Assembly: GCA_023268635.1 (NCBI GenBank)
Contig: JALQUB010000026.1
Coordinates: 1 to 64,000 of the forward strand
Reading direction: 5' to 3'
Source: Pseudomonadales bacterium
Lineage (GTDB): Bacteria > Pseudomonadota > Gammaproteobacteria > Pseudomonadales > Pseudohongiellaceae
Length of the DNA stretch: 64,000 nucleotides
Every line of letters begins with the position of its first letter. The first letter of the stretch is position 1. The notes under the pieces were generated by a model. It had not been told where the DNA came from. It did not search any database and saw only the letters and a program-made list of their open reading frames with translations. The position numbers and the translations under genes were made by a program. This document shows positions 15,786 through 25,254 of this stretch, piece after piece.

Positions 15786-17891
15786 ATGTCAAACGTAGTT
15801 AGCTACCAGATTGTCGATAATGTCGGCGTAATCAGCGTCAATAACCCGCCCGTCAATGCGTTGGCGCAAGTTGTGCGAGCGGGAATTTTGGAAGCCGTCA
15901 CTGCCGCACAGAACGATGCGAGTGAGGCTCTGGTGTTGCGTTGCGAAGGTCGTACCTTTATCGCGGGTGCAGATATCACTGAATTCGGTAAGCCACCACA
16001 AGAACCGGGTCTTCCAGAAGTGTTAGGTGCGATTGAGAATTCAAGTAAGCAGGTTATCGCAGCTATTCACGGCACGGCTTTGGGCGGTGGTTTCGAGGTG
16101 GCGCTGGCGTGTCACTATCGCTGCGCTATCGCCTCTGCGAAAGTAGGCCTACCCGAAGTGAAACTCGGCTTATTGCCAGGCGCAGGCGGTACCCAGCGTG
16201 TGCCTCGTATCGCGGGCGTGGAAGCAGCTCTCGAAATGATTACTTCAGGTAATCCTATTGCCGCTGCTAAGGCGAAGGGTATGGGTCTTATAGACGAGGT
16301 GGTCGAAGGCGATGATGTTCAGTCTGGTGCGATCGCTTATGCGAAAGAAATAGTCGCCTCTGGAGCGCCTTTGAAGCGTATTCGTGATATTACGATTGAT
16401 CCTGCAACCGTGGCTCCTGGTTTCTTCGATGCGGCCCGCAAAAAGCTGGCGGCTCGAGCGCGTGGTCAGATAGCTCCTGATCGAATCGTTTCATGCATCG
16501 AAGCTGCGGTCGGGCGTCCAATGGATGAAGGTCTTGCTCGAGAGCGTGAGTTGTTCATGGAGTTAGTGACCTCGCCAGAATCGGCTGCGATGCGGCATAT
16601 TTTCTTCGCAGAACGTCAAGCGGCCAAAATCAAGGACCTGCCTAAGGACACTCCCCTCCGCGAAATCAAAAAGGTTGCTGTCATCGGTGGTGGCACCATG
16701 GGCGGAGGTATTGCGATGTGCTTCGCGAATGTTGGCATCCCTGTCGTCATGGTCGAAATTAATGACGAAGCGTTAGCGCGAGGTCTCGGAATTATTGAGA
16801 AAAATTATGCCATCACGATGAAGAAGGGCAAGCTTACTGAGGCACAAGTCCAGCAATGCATGGGTGCAATCAGTGGCACGACAGACTATGCCGATCTTGC
16901 TGATGTCGATCTCGTCATCGAGGCGGTCTTTGAAAATCTCGAGCTCAAGAAAGAAATTTTCGGCAAGTTGGATGCGGTGTGTAAGCCAGGCGCCATCCTC
17001 GCTAGCAATACTTCCTATCAAGATATCGATGCGATCGCAGCGGCGACAGCTCGTCCTCAAGATGTTCTAGGCATGCATTTCTTCAGTCCGGCCAATGTGA
17101 TGAAGCTGCTCGAGGTCGTACGTGGTGAGAAAACTGCCAACGATGCGTTAGCGACGGCTATGGCTGTTGGCAAGAAGATTGGCAAGGTGTGCGCGCTCTC
17201 ACGCGTTTGCTACGGTTTTATCGGTAATCGCATGCTTGGCGGTTATGGCCGAGAGGCTCAGATGTTGTTGTTGGACGGTTGCACACCGGCGCAGGTCGAC
17301 TCTGCACTTGAGAATTTCGGCATGGCGATGGGTCCTCTGGCGATGGGTGATCTGGCCGGACTCGATGTTGGCTACAAAGCGCGTCAAGGGCGTACTGATC
17401 TTCCAGACGATCCTAAACTCTACCGCATGGGAACAGTCTTAGTGGAAATGGATCGCTTCGGACAAAAGACAGGGTCGGGATTCTATAAATATGATCCAGC
17501 GACACGTGCACGTATGAATGACCCTGAAATCGAGGCGCTCATCAAGTCAGAAGCAGCGGCTCTCGGTGTCGAGCAGCGCGATGTGACAGACCAAGAAATT
17601 ATTGAACGATGCATTTACCCGCTGATTAACGAGGGTGCGCTTATCCTTGAAGAAGGTATTGCGCAACGTCCTAGTGATATCGATGTGGTGTATGTCTTCG
17701 GCTATGCTTTCCCTGCACCGAAAGGCGGACCAATGCATTACGCGGATCATGTTGGTCTGAAAAATGTCTACGACAAGATTTGTGAATTCCGTGATCGCTA
17801 TGGGGAGCAGTACTGGAAGCCGGCGCCGTTGCTTGAAAAGCTGGCGGCAGAAGGAAAAACCTTCGCGCAGTGGGGCGCGGAGCAGGAATAA
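15786..17891 (+). CDS. Multifunctional enoyl-CoA hydratase / 3-hydroxyacyl-CoA dehydrogenase
   Basis: 701 aa, close in length and order to peroxisomal MFE-1 rather than E. coli FadB. Residues 1-190 form the crotonase domain, with oxyanion-hole 'IHGTALGGGFEVAL' and catalytic 'GLPEVKLGLLPGAGGT'. Residues about 295-480 form the NAD-binding domain, beginning 'VAVIGGGTMGGGIA' and containing 'GMHFFSPANVMKLLEV' with the catalytic His. Two C-terminal 3HCDH domains follow. ATG start behind AAAAGGGGAAG. It hydrates enoyl-CoA and oxidises the 3-hydroxyacyl product for the thiolase encoded upstream. A strong terminator follows. Confidence 0.92.
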   Translation: MSNVVSYQIVDNVGVISVNNPPVNALAQVVRAGILEAVTAAQNDASEALVLRCEGRTFIAGADITEFGKPPQEPGLPEVLGAIENSSKQVIAAIHGTALGGGFEVALACHYRCAIASAKVGLPEVKLGLLPGAGGTQRVPRIAGVEAALEMITSGNPIAAAKAKGMGLIDEVVEGDDVQSGAIAYAKEIVASGAPLKRIRDITIDPATVAPGFFDAARKKLAARARGQIAPDRIVSCIEAAVGRPMDEGLARERELFMELVTSPESAAMRHIFFAERQAAKIKDLPKDTPLREIKKVAVIGGGTMGGGIAMCFANVGIPVVMVEINDEALARGLGIIEKNYAITMKKGKLTEAQVQQCMGAISGTTDYADLADVDLVIEAVFENLELKKEIFGKLDAVCKPGAILASNTSYQDIDAIAAATARPQDVLGMHFFSPANVMKLLEVVRGEKTANDALATAMAVGKKIGKVCALSRVCYGFIGNRMLGGYGREAQMLLLDGCTPAQVDSALENFGMAMGPLAMGDLAGLDVGYKARQGRTDLPDDPKLYRMGTVLVEMDRFGQKTGSGFYKYDPATRARMNDPEIEALIKSEAAALGVEQRDVTDQEIIERCIYPLINEGALILEEGIAQRPSDIDVVYVFGYAFPAPKGGPMHYADHVGLKNVYDKICEFRDRYGEQYWKPAPLLEKLAAEGKTFAQWGAEQE

Positions 17892-17901
17892 GTTTCCTAA
17901 T

Positions 17902-17931
17902 TACGGCGTCTTCGGGCGCCGTATTAATTTT
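17902..17931 (+). terminator. Intrinsic terminator after the FadB-like gene
   Basis: TACGGCGTC and GGCGCCGTA form a stem closed by a C(TTCG)G tetraloop, an especially stable loop, and are followed by TTAATTTT. It separates the thiolase/FadB-like pair from the alcohol dehydrogenase run. Confidence 0.82.
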
Positions 17932-17990
17932 CAGTCGCCGTTTCTCAACTTAAGGGCGCTTCTTAGCCGTTTAACAATAGGATTCTCAGT

Positions 17991-19028
17991 ATGCTTTCTT
18001 TCCAAACTACAACTCCGGGCGGTCCTCTAGCTGCGGTTGAATCCGAACTCCCGCAGCCGCAGGGTAGTGAGGTTCTCGTCAAAATGCTCGCTTGTGGCGT
18101 ATGTCATTCCGACATCCATTTACACGATGGTGTGTTCGAGCTCGGTCATGGCAAGCAACTCGAAGTCGGTCGCCAAGGGCTGGTGTTAGGGCATGAAATT
18201 TTCGGTGAGGTTGTTGCCGTAGGACCTGACGTCGTAGGCGTACAGCTTGGCGATCGTCGAGTTGTTTATCCCTGGATAGGCTGCGGAGAGTGTGCTTCAT
18301 GCCAACGTGGTGACGAGCACCTCTGCACACCCGGGCGTGCACTCGGTATTGTGGCGAGCGGCGGATTCGCTGAGTACGTGTTGGTTCCCCATGGTCGCTA
18401 CTTATTCGATAAGGGCGAAGTGAGCGACTCCCTTGCGGCGACCTACGCGTGTTCTGGGCTGACGGCGTATAGCGCACTGAAAAAAGTCGGCGATCTGGGT
18501 TCCGGCGATGAGGTCGTTATTATCGGCGCGGGTGGCGTGGGCATGATGGCGATACAAATCGCATTAGGAAAAGGACTGGATCCGATCGTCGTCGATATCG
18601 ATGAAGCGAAGCTTGCAGCGGTTCGAGATCTCGGTGTAACACGAATATTTAATTCAGGAGATCCGCAGTCAGTGAAGGAAGTTCGTAAGCTGACAGGAGG
18701 CGCCTATGCTGTGCTGGATTTCGTTGGTGCGGAGGCTACGGTGAATTATGGTCTAGGCTGTCTGCGCAAGGGTGGGATGATTATTATTGTTGGCTTGTAT
18801 GGTGGCTCGCTGAATATTCCGCTGCCTTTCCTGCCAATGAATGCGCGCATCATCCAAGGTAGTTACGTCGGCACTCTGAAGGATATGGGTGAGCTTATGG
18901 AGCTTGTTCGAGCGGGCAAGATTGCGCCTATTGATATTCAGGAGCGCCCCTTAGCCGAGGCTGAAGCGGCGTTATCCGATCTTAAGGCGGGCAAAGTGCG
19001 TGGCCGTCAGGTGCTCGTAAACAGTTAA
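17991..19028 (+). CDS. Zinc-dependent alcohol dehydrogenase
   Basis: 345 aa medium-chain dehydrogenase. Catalytic zinc ligands are in 'CGVCHSDIHLHDG' and 'GHEIFGEV'. The structural zinc site has four cysteines, C-x2-C-x2-C-x7-C, in 'CGECASCQRGDEHLC'. The NAD(P)-binding loop is 'IGAGGVGMMA' with an acidic residue after the next strand ('VVDIDEAKL'), which suggests NAD preference. Likely oxidises a primary or secondary alcohol feeding into the acyl-CoA route. It is followed 51 bases later by an acyl-CoA dehydrogenase gene. Confidence 0.9.
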   Translation: MLSFQTTTPGGPLAAVESELPQPQGSEVLVKMLACGVCHSDIHLHDGVFELGHGKQLEVGRQGLVLGHEIFGEVVAVGPDVVGVQLGDRRVVYPWIGCGECASCQRGDEHLCTPGRALGIVASGGFAEYVLVPHGRYLFDKGEVSDSLAATYACSGLTAYSALKKVGDLGSGDEVVIIGAGGVGMMAIQIALGKGLDPIVVDIDEAKLAAVRDLGVTRIFNSGDPQSVKEVRKLTGGAYAVLDFVGAEATVNYGLGCLRKGGMIIIVGLYGGSLNIPLPFLPMNARIIQGSYVGTLKDMGELMELVRAGKIAPIDIQERPLAEAEAALSDLKAGKVRGRQVLVNS

Positions 19029-19079
19029 CTTATCGGATATCTATTTAGGTATCGATAGCAAGAGCAGAAGGAGTAGCAA

Positions 19080-20318
19080 GTGCAGGCAATTGCCCAACTA
19101 GAAGACTTTAGAGAATCAACTCGAGCATGGTTAGAAGAAAACTGTCCCCCCTCTATGCGCACGCCCATGGTCGACGCAGAGGTGGTGTGGGGAGGTCGTA
19201 ATGCGACTTACGCAAATCCCGAGAGCAAGGTTTGGCTAGATCGTATGGCGGCGAAAGGTTGGACTACACCGACCTGGCCTGTCGAATATGGGGGAGGCGG
19301 ATTGAGTAAAGAGGAATCGATTATCCTCTCGCAGGAAATGGCACGGATAAATGCGCGCACCCCACTCAATAGCTTTGGTATTAGTATGCTCGGTCCAGTA
19401 CTTTTGGAGTACGGCACGCATGAGCAGAAAATGGAGCATATCCCTAAAATCGTTCGCGGTGAGATTAGGTGGTGTCAAGGATACTCGGAACCGGGTTCCG
19501 GTTCAGATTTGGCGAGCCTGAGCACGAAGGCAGTACCGGACGGTGACGATTACGTCATCAATGGTTCAAAGGTATGGACTTCTTATGCTGACAAGGCTGA
19601 CTGGATATTTTGCTTAGTTCGCACCGATAGTGAGGTGCCAAAACATGCAGGTATTAGTTTTATTTTGTTCGATATGCTGACTCCGGGCGTTTCGACCAAG
19701 CCGATCCAGTTAATTAGCGGCCAATCCCCTTTCTGTGAAACGTTTTTTGATGATGTGCGCGCGAAATCATCAAATCTCGTTGGCGGCCTGAACAACGGCT
19801 GGACAATCGCTAAACGCTTGTTGCAGCACGAACGAACGATGATCTCTGGATTTGGACTCGCTGGCAGCCAGGGCGACAAGGGTGGCACAACATCTACGAT
19901 GGATAGTGTTGAAGGGGCGGCGATGCATTATCGCGGCGATGTCGATCGACTCTCGGACCCGGCTTTGAGAGACCAGATTGCGCAATTCAAGATTGACAGT
20001 GCGGCGTTTGCGATGACGTCTCAGCGTTCTATACAGGAATCCAAGCAAGGCCAAGGACCGAATGCGACCTCTTCGATGCTTAAAAACTACGGTTGTGAGC
20101 TCAATAAGCGCCGCTATGAATTACTTCTGAGTGCGTTAGGCAGTCAGGCGTTGGGCTGGGAGGGTGAAGGCTTTGAAGCGGACGAGTTGGCGGTCACTCG
20201 TGAGTGGTTGCGCTCGAAAGCAAATTCAATCGAAGGCGGTACCTCTGAAGTACAGCTCAATGTCATCGCCAAGCGCGTGCTGGGATTGCCCGACATACTG
20301 AGTTTGGTACAGAAATAG
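19080..20318 (+). CDS. Acyl-CoA dehydrogenase, large-type subunit (second pair)
   Basis: 412 aa with a GTG start at 19080 after AGAAGGAG. 'WCQGYSEPGSGSDLASL' is almost the same flavin block as in the 1609 gene. 'LQHERTMISG' places a Glu at the helix-G position. 'IEGGTSEVQLNV' near the C-terminus also retains a Glu, which the 1609 protein does not. The following gene is the small partner. Two separate paired enzymes in one window suggest distinct substrates or successive steps of one side-chain degradation. Confidence 0.88.
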   Translation: MQAIAQLEDFRESTRAWLEENCPPSMRTPMVDAEVVWGGRNATYANPESKVWLDRMAAKGWTTPTWPVEYGGGGLSKEESIILSQEMARINARTPLNSFGISMLGPVLLEYGTHEQKMEHIPKIVRGEIRWCQGYSEPGSGSDLASLSTKAVPDGDDYVINGSKVWTSYADKADWIFCLVRTDSEVPKHAGISFILFDMLTPGVSTKPIQLISGQSPFCETFFDDVRAKSSNLVGGLNNGWTIAKRLLQHERTMISGFGLAGSQGDKGGTTSTMDSVEGAAMHYRGDVDRLSDPALRDQIAQFKIDSAAFAMTSQRSIQESKQGQGPNATSSMLKNYGCELNKRRYELLLSALGSQALGWEGEGFEADELAVTREWLRSKANSIEGGTSEVQLNVIAKRVLGLPDILSLVQK

Positions 20319-20345
20319 CCTGGTGCAATAAGAGAGAGAACGTAA

Positions 20346-21494
20346 ATGAGTTTTGTATTAAATGAAGATCAACAACTATTGAAAGATTCGGCAAAGTCAT
20401 TTGTCGATCAGAATGCACCGGTATCGGTTCTGCGTGGGCTGCGCGACAGCAAAGATGGACGTGGCTACGATCAAGCTCTTTGGCAACAAATGTTGGAACT
20501 CGGGTGGGCAGGTATGGCGATACCTGAAGCCTACGGTGGATTCGATTTTGGTTACCAAGGCCTGGGCGTGGTCTTAGAGGAGACTGGTCGCACGCTGCTA
20601 AGTTCGCCATTGATTGCTTCGGTGTTGTTGGGTGGTTCTGCCATAACTGTGCTTGGGTCTGAGGCGCAAAAGTCCTCGTTGTTGCCTCAGATTGTTGCTG
20701 GCGAACTTTTGCTCGCGCTTGCCGTCGACGAAAAGGTTAATCACTGTCCAAATCGCATCAGTACGACTGCTGAGAAAAAGGGTGATGGCTACGTAATCAA
20801 TGGCAGCAAAACATTTGTGCTTGATGGGCACATCGCGAATAAGTTGTTAGTTGTTGCCCGCACTTCTGGCGCGACTGATGACAACGATGGGCTGAGTGTT
20901 TTTCTTGTAGATGCAGATGTTGAAGGTGTATCGATCGCGCGCAGCTGGATGGTCGATAGTCGAAACTCTGCCAAAATTACTTTTAATAATGTCAGCGTGG
21001 ATGCGGATTCCCTGTTAGGGGAAGAAGGAAATGCATTTGCCGGACTCAACCGAGTGCTCGATATTGGTCGTATAGGAGTTGCCGCAGAGATGCTAGGGAG
21101 TATGCAGCAAGCCTTCGATATGACCTTGGACTATTTAAAGCAGCGTGAACAGTTCGGTGTGCTGATCGGTTCGTTCCAGGGGTTGCAGCACCGTGCCGCC
21201 GAAATGTATTCGGAAATAGAGCTGTGTAAGTCTGCAGTGCGAGGAGCGCTGTCCGCTCTCGATGACGGAGATAAAACTGACGAAGAGGTCGCGATTCTCG
21301 CCAGTATTGCGAAAGCCAAACTAAGCGAAGTAGCAACTCTCGTGAGTAACGAGGCGGTTCAAATGCACGGCGGTATTGGTATGACTGACGAGTATGATAT
21401 CGGTTTCTATATGAAACGCGCGCGCGTGGCTTCCGCTTTCTTAGGTGATGCATTATTCCACCGGGATCGTTATGCGACTCTGAGCGGGTTTTAA
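20346..21494 (+). CDS. Acyl-CoA dehydrogenase, small-type partner subunit (second pair)
   Basis: 382 aa, starting 27 bases after the large-type gene. It has 'KQREQFGVLIGSFQGLQHR' and 'QMHGGIGMTDEYDIG', flavin contacts typical of this branch. It lacks the E-P-x-A-G-S-D block ('LAVDEKVNHCPNRIST' stands there instead) and the C-terminal catalytic Glu. Expected to form a heteromer with the product of 19080. Similar in design to the protein at 2863 but clearly diverged, so the two pairs are not a recent duplication. Confidence 0.86.
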   Translation: MSFVLNEDQQLLKDSAKSFVDQNAPVSVLRGLRDSKDGRGYDQALWQQMLELGWAGMAIPEAYGGFDFGYQGLGVVLEETGRTLLSSPLIASVLLGGSAITVLGSEAQKSSLLPQIVAGELLLALAVDEKVNHCPNRISTTAEKKGDGYVINGSKTFVLDGHIANKLLVVARTSGATDDNDGLSVFLVDADVEGVSIARSWMVDSRNSAKITFNNVSVDADSLLGEEGNAFAGLNRVLDIGRIGVAAEMLGSMQQAFDMTLDYLKQREQFGVLIGSFQGLQHRAAEMYSEIELCKSAVRGALSALDDGDKTDEEVAILASIAKAKLSEVATLVSNEAVQMHGGIGMTDEYDIGFYMKRARVASAFLGDALFHRDRYATLSGF

Positions 21495-21564
21495 AGAACA
21501 CCCTGATCTTTGTCTGCGTTTCCAATATCGCGGCAACCGAAGTCTTCTGGATGGAGAAGAGACT

Positions 21565-24072
21565 ATGATTAATCGACTTTTTACGTGTGTCGTAAAGACA
21601 TCAATAAGCCTAGGTTTGTTGATCACCGTAGTCACGGTCAACGCACAAGTCCCTATCGTCCAGCCGGGGGCGCCTGGCCAGCCTAGTAGGCAGATTACTG
21701 TTGAGGAGGCATCGAATCTAGCGAGCTTGAGCTATACGGATGCCGATGTGAAATTCATGCAGGGCATGATTATGCATCACACTCAGGCACTGCAAATGAC
21801 AGCAATGGTCGAGTCTCGTAGCTCGCGCGAAGCTATCCAATTAATGGCGCTGCGTATGGCTTTGTCGCAAGAAGATGAAATTGCGATGATGGCTGACTGG
21901 CTCGAGGAAAGAGGGCATCCTCGTACTATGACTGCAATGCCGGAAGCCATGCCTGGCATACTCACCGATGAAGAGTTAACAGAGCTAGCCAGTCTCAGCG
22001 CATCAGAATTCGATGCGCGATTCCTGCAACTTATGATTAAGCATCATGAGGGGGCAATCACGATGGTTGAGCGTCTTCTCAAGCAGCAGGGTACGGCACA
22101 GGATTCTGTTCTGTATGCGTTCACTACCGATGTCACCTCCGATCAGACGAGTGAGATTGAGCGCATGAGCGCCATGCTCGCTGGTTTCTCGCCCGACCCT
22201 CGCGTGAATCTGAAAGCAGGCTACGCTGATGCGGGGCAAGCGACACTCAATATGCGTTTGTTGGCCGCGTTACCGAAACCGGACGGATTTTTCGATCCTG
22301 ATAATCCTCAAGGGTTACCAATGAGTCGCGTGCGCCCGCAGGCAATTGAGGCAAACTCGAAGACGGATTCAGGTATTAGTGCAAAAGACGAAGATAGCGA
22401 TGAGGATGCATCGCTTGTCGAAACTCTGACTAATGCCGCGGACGAGGGTGTGGTGCCAGCAGACACCGAAGATGAAACGGCGGAACCCCGACCGAGTCTA
22501 ATGAATTTTGCCAACACGGATCTGGTTTTTGCCGGCGATGTAATTGTAGCGGGTAATTATCACGGCTTTAATGCCTACGACATATCGCGCCCGCGGGAGC
22601 CGAAACTTTTGAGCTCGGTTGTCTGCCCCGGTGGACAGGGCGATGTATCCATAGTTGGTAATTTATTAATCATGTCCGTTGAACAAACGCGTGGTCGTGT
22701 GGATTGCGGGCTTCAGGGAGTGGCAGAACCAGAGAGCGCGGAACGATTCCGCGGTATTCGGATATTCAATATCAGCGATTTCCGCATGCCCATCCAAGTC
22801 GGCGCAGTGCAGACCTGTCGAGGTTCACACACGCATACAGTTGTTACTGATCCTGATGATGCGGGCAATATCTATATTTATGGTTCCGGCACGGGCTCAG
22901 TCCGTCCTGGTGAGGAACTCGATGGTTGTTCAAATGAATCACCGTTCGAGAATCCAGAGTCAGCATTATTTCGGATCGACGTCATTCAAATCCCTGTCAA
23001 TGACCCCGCCTCCGCGCGCGTGGTCAGCCGTCCAACGATCTTCTCTGATCCAGCGTCGGGAGTGATTGCCGGACTCTGGGAAGGGGGAGACCACGGCCCC
23101 GGCACACAATCGACGAGCGAGACTAATCAGTGCCACGACATTACCGCGTTCCCCGAGTTTGGAATTGCGGCGGGAGCCTGTTCTGGCAACGGTATCCTGT
23201 TAGACATCTCTGATCCTGTTAATCCTTCGCGAATAGCAGAAGTCATCGACCCTGGGTTCGCCTATTGGCATTCCGCAACCTTTAGCAATGACGGACGCAA
23301 GGTTGTGTTTACGGATGAGTGGGGTGGAGGTTCGCGTCCACGTTGTCGCCCATCCGATCCGCTCACTTGGGGGGCGGATGCAATTTATGACATTGTTGAC
23401 AATCAACTACAGTTCCGTGGTTATTTCAAAATGCCAGCACCGCAAACTGATCAGGAAAACTGTGTGGCGCATAATGGCTCGTTAGTGCCAGTGCCAGGGC
23501 GCGATATCATGGTTCAGGCGTGGTACCAGGGGGGTATTTCGGTCTTCGACTTCACGGATTCTTCAAACCCTCGCGAAATCGCATTTTTTGATCGCGGCCC
23601 TGTAGATTCAGAGGAGTTGGTGCTAGGCGGCTACTGGTCGGCCTATTGGTTCGAAGGATTGATTTATGGCACTGAAATAGCGCGCGGGTTTGATGTATTA
23701 GAGTTATTGCCGAGCGACTACCTGAGCGAGAATGAAATCGCGGCAGCATCATTGCGGAGTTCTGGCGGTACATTCAATGCACAGCGCCAAGAGCGGCACA
23801 GATGGCCTGCCGAGCCAGTGGTGGCATTGGCTTATCGTGATCAACTCGTTCGCAGCGGTGCGTTGTCTCAGGAACAAGCTGAAGATCTAAGCGTGGCGAT
23901 AGCCGATGCGGAAGATCGATTGATAAACGCAGAGCGCGATGCGCGTGTGGCGGGTAAATTGCGTTCACTAGCGGTTATCTACGACATGGAATCGGAAGAG
24001 TCGCGAGAGCGGACTCGTGATCGATATATTGCACTAAGCGACACGCTTGAGGCGATTGCAGATCGACTCTAA
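21565..24072 (+). CDS. Exported protein with two DUF305 units and LVIVD-type repeats
   Basis: 835 aa with a signal peptide (about 1-27, ending VNAQ). Two DUF305 units follow: 'FMQGMIMHHTQALQM' with His71-His72 and 'FLQLMIKHHEGAITM' with His160-His161; the Met/His-rich M-x2-H-H pattern suggests copper or another soft metal. Residues about 225-310 are an acidic linker. From about 315 to 720 repeats such as 'NYHGFNAYDISRPREPKL' and 'GISVFDFTDSSNPREIAFF' are the LVIVD type, predicted to form a beta-propeller. The last 110 residues are charged and helical. It ends the paired dehydrogenase run after a 70-base gap. Function unknown; an exported metal-binding protein is likely. Confidence 0.82.
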   Translation: MINRLFTCVVKTSISLGLLITVVTVNAQVPIVQPGAPGQPSRQITVEEASNLASLSYTDADVKFMQGMIMHHTQALQMTAMVESRSSREAIQLMALRMALSQEDEIAMMADWLEERGHPRTMTAMPEAMPGILTDEELTELASLSASEFDARFLQLMIKHHEGAITMVERLLKQQGTAQDSVLYAFTTDVTSDQTSEIERMSAMLAGFSPDPRVNLKAGYADAGQATLNMRLLAALPKPDGFFDPDNPQGLPMSRVRPQAIEANSKTDSGISAKDEDSDEDASLVETLTNAADEGVVPADTEDETAEPRPSLMNFANTDLVFAGDVIVAGNYHGFNAYDISRPREPKLLSSVVCPGGQGDVSIVGNLLIMSVEQTRGRVDCGLQGVAEPESAERFRGIRIFNISDFRMPIQVGAVQTCRGSHTHTVVTDPDDAGNIYIYGSGTGSVRPGEELDGCSNESPFENPESALFRIDVIQIPVNDPASARVVSRPTIFSDPASGVIAGLWEGGDHGPGTQSTSETNQCHDITAFPEFGIAAGACSGNGILLDISDPVNPSRIAEVIDPGFAYWHSATFSNDGRKVVFTDEWGGGSRPRCRPSDPLTWGADAIYDIVDNQLQFRGYFKMPAPQTDQENCVAHNGSLVPVPGRDIMVQAWYQGGISVFDFTDSSNPREIAFFDRGPVDSEELVLGGYWSAYWFEGLIYGTEIARGFDVLELLPSDYLSENEIAAASLRSSGGTFNAQRQERHRWPAEPVVALAYRDQLVRSGALSQEQAEDLSVAIADAEDRLINAERDARVAGKLRSLAVIYDMESEESRERTRDRYIALSDTLEAIADRL

Positions 24073-24113
24073 TGAGCTAACTTAGTGCTCAATATAAAGA
24101 AAGGGATCCGTTT

Positions 24114-24770
24114 GTGTTTGCCTACGATTGGCTTCATTGGAGTACATTTTTTGTCGCGACATTTGTGTTGAATGTAGCTCCAGGGCCTGATGTTGGCTAC
24201 ATCTTCGCGCAAACCCTCAAGAATGGCAGGGAAGGCGGCATCGCCGCGATGTTGGGGATTTGGACAGGAGCCTTGGGTCACGTATTCATGGCGGCGGTTG
24301 GACTCTCAGCCGTAATAGCCGCTTCCGCGACGCTGTTCACCGGAATAAAGTGGCTAGGTGCTGCCTATCTTATTTGGATCGGCGTTGATGCATTTCTCTC
24401 AGCGTCCCATGCCGGAGACGAGGTCAGTGAGGTGGAGGCGAACATACTTGCTCAATCGCGTAGTTCCCGAGCCGCGATATTTAAGCAGGGGGCTTTGATC
24501 GCATTGCTCAATCCTAAAACCGCGATTTTCTTCCTCGCCTTTTTGCCCCAATTTGTGGTCGAGGGTGCAGGCACGAACAGTGAGCAACTGTTTCTGCATG
24601 GAATTCTCGTCATTGTGGTCGCGGCAATGGTCGATCCTTGGGTAGTATTCTTAGGCGGAAAATTGCAGGCAGTACTACACAGCAATACAGGATTTTCGCT
24701 CTGGTCTAATAAGTTTTTGGGTGGCGTTTTCGTAACCTTAGGTCTGCGACTCGCATTTTTGGAACGATAA
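24114..24770 (+). CDS. LysE/RhtB-family exporter
   Basis: 218 aa inner-membrane protein with a GTG start at 24114. The N-terminal 'LNVAPGPDVGYIFAQTL' is the LysE-family hallmark (N-x-x-P-G-P). 'GIWTGALGHVFMA' and 'LLNPKTAIFFLAFLPQFV' are also family features. Six helices are likely. Members export amino acids, homoserine lactones or related small metabolites. The substrate cannot be told. It lies 41 bases after the DUF305 gene and 21 before a VOC gene. Confidence 0.88.
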   Translation: MFAYDWLHWSTFFVATFVLNVAPGPDVGYIFAQTLKNGREGGIAAMLGIWTGALGHVFMAAVGLSAVIAASATLFTGIKWLGAAYLIWIGVDAFLSASHAGDEVSEVEANILAQSRSSRAAIFKQGALIALLNPKTAIFFLAFLPQFVVEGAGTNSEQLFLHGILVIVVAAMVDPWVVFLGGKLQAVLHSNTGFSLWSNKFLGGVFVTLGLRLAFLER

Positions 24771-24791
24771 AAATTTAAAGAGAATGAAACG

Positions 24792-25226
24792 ATGGCGTTA
24801 ACTCCCTTTCATATAGCTGTGCAAGTCAGAGATATCGAGGAGGCTCGAGCTTTTTATGGTGGGAAGCTTGGCTTTACGGAAGGGCGCAGCACAGCTGATT
24901 GGATCGATTTCAATATGTTCGGCCACCAGTTCGTAGTGCATCTGAATCGGGAGTTAGGTCCAGAAGGTTCGGTTAGTAGTATTGCTAACGCGGTCGATGG
25001 GCACGGTGTTCCAGTTCCTCACTGCGGGGTCGTTCTGACCTTCGAGGATTGGGAAGTGTTCGCTGAGAAAGCGCGCGGTTTTATTGATGAGTTTGTCATC
25101 GAGCCCTATATCCGGTTCGCTGGGGAAGTCGGAGAGCAGGGCACGATGTTTTTCACCGACCCAAGTGGTAATGCTTTAGAATTTAAAGGGTTCAGGGATA
25201 TCGAGTCTGAGCTCTTTGCGAAATGA
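24792..25226 (+). CDS. VOC (glyoxalase/bleomycin-resistance) superfamily protein
   Basis: 144 aa single VOC unit pair. It begins '[24 protein letters not shown]', with a metal-ligand His at residue 6 in the first strand, and ends with '[15 protein letters not shown]', where the Glu is the usual final metal ligand. A second His is in '[11 protein letters not shown]'. Such proteins are metal-dependent lyases, dioxygenases or binding proteins. The exact reaction is unknown. The stop overlaps the possible upstream start of the next gene. Confidence 0.85.
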   Translation: MALTPFHIAVQVRDIEEARAFYGGKLGFTEGRSTADWIDFNMFGHQFVVHLNRELGPEGSVSSIANAVDGHGVPVPHCGVVLTFEDWEVFAEKARGFIDEFVIEPYIRFAGEVGEQGTMFFTDPSGNALEFKGFRDIESELFAK

Positions 25227-25254
25227 GCTTGAAGCCATTCCGGGATTAACAGTG

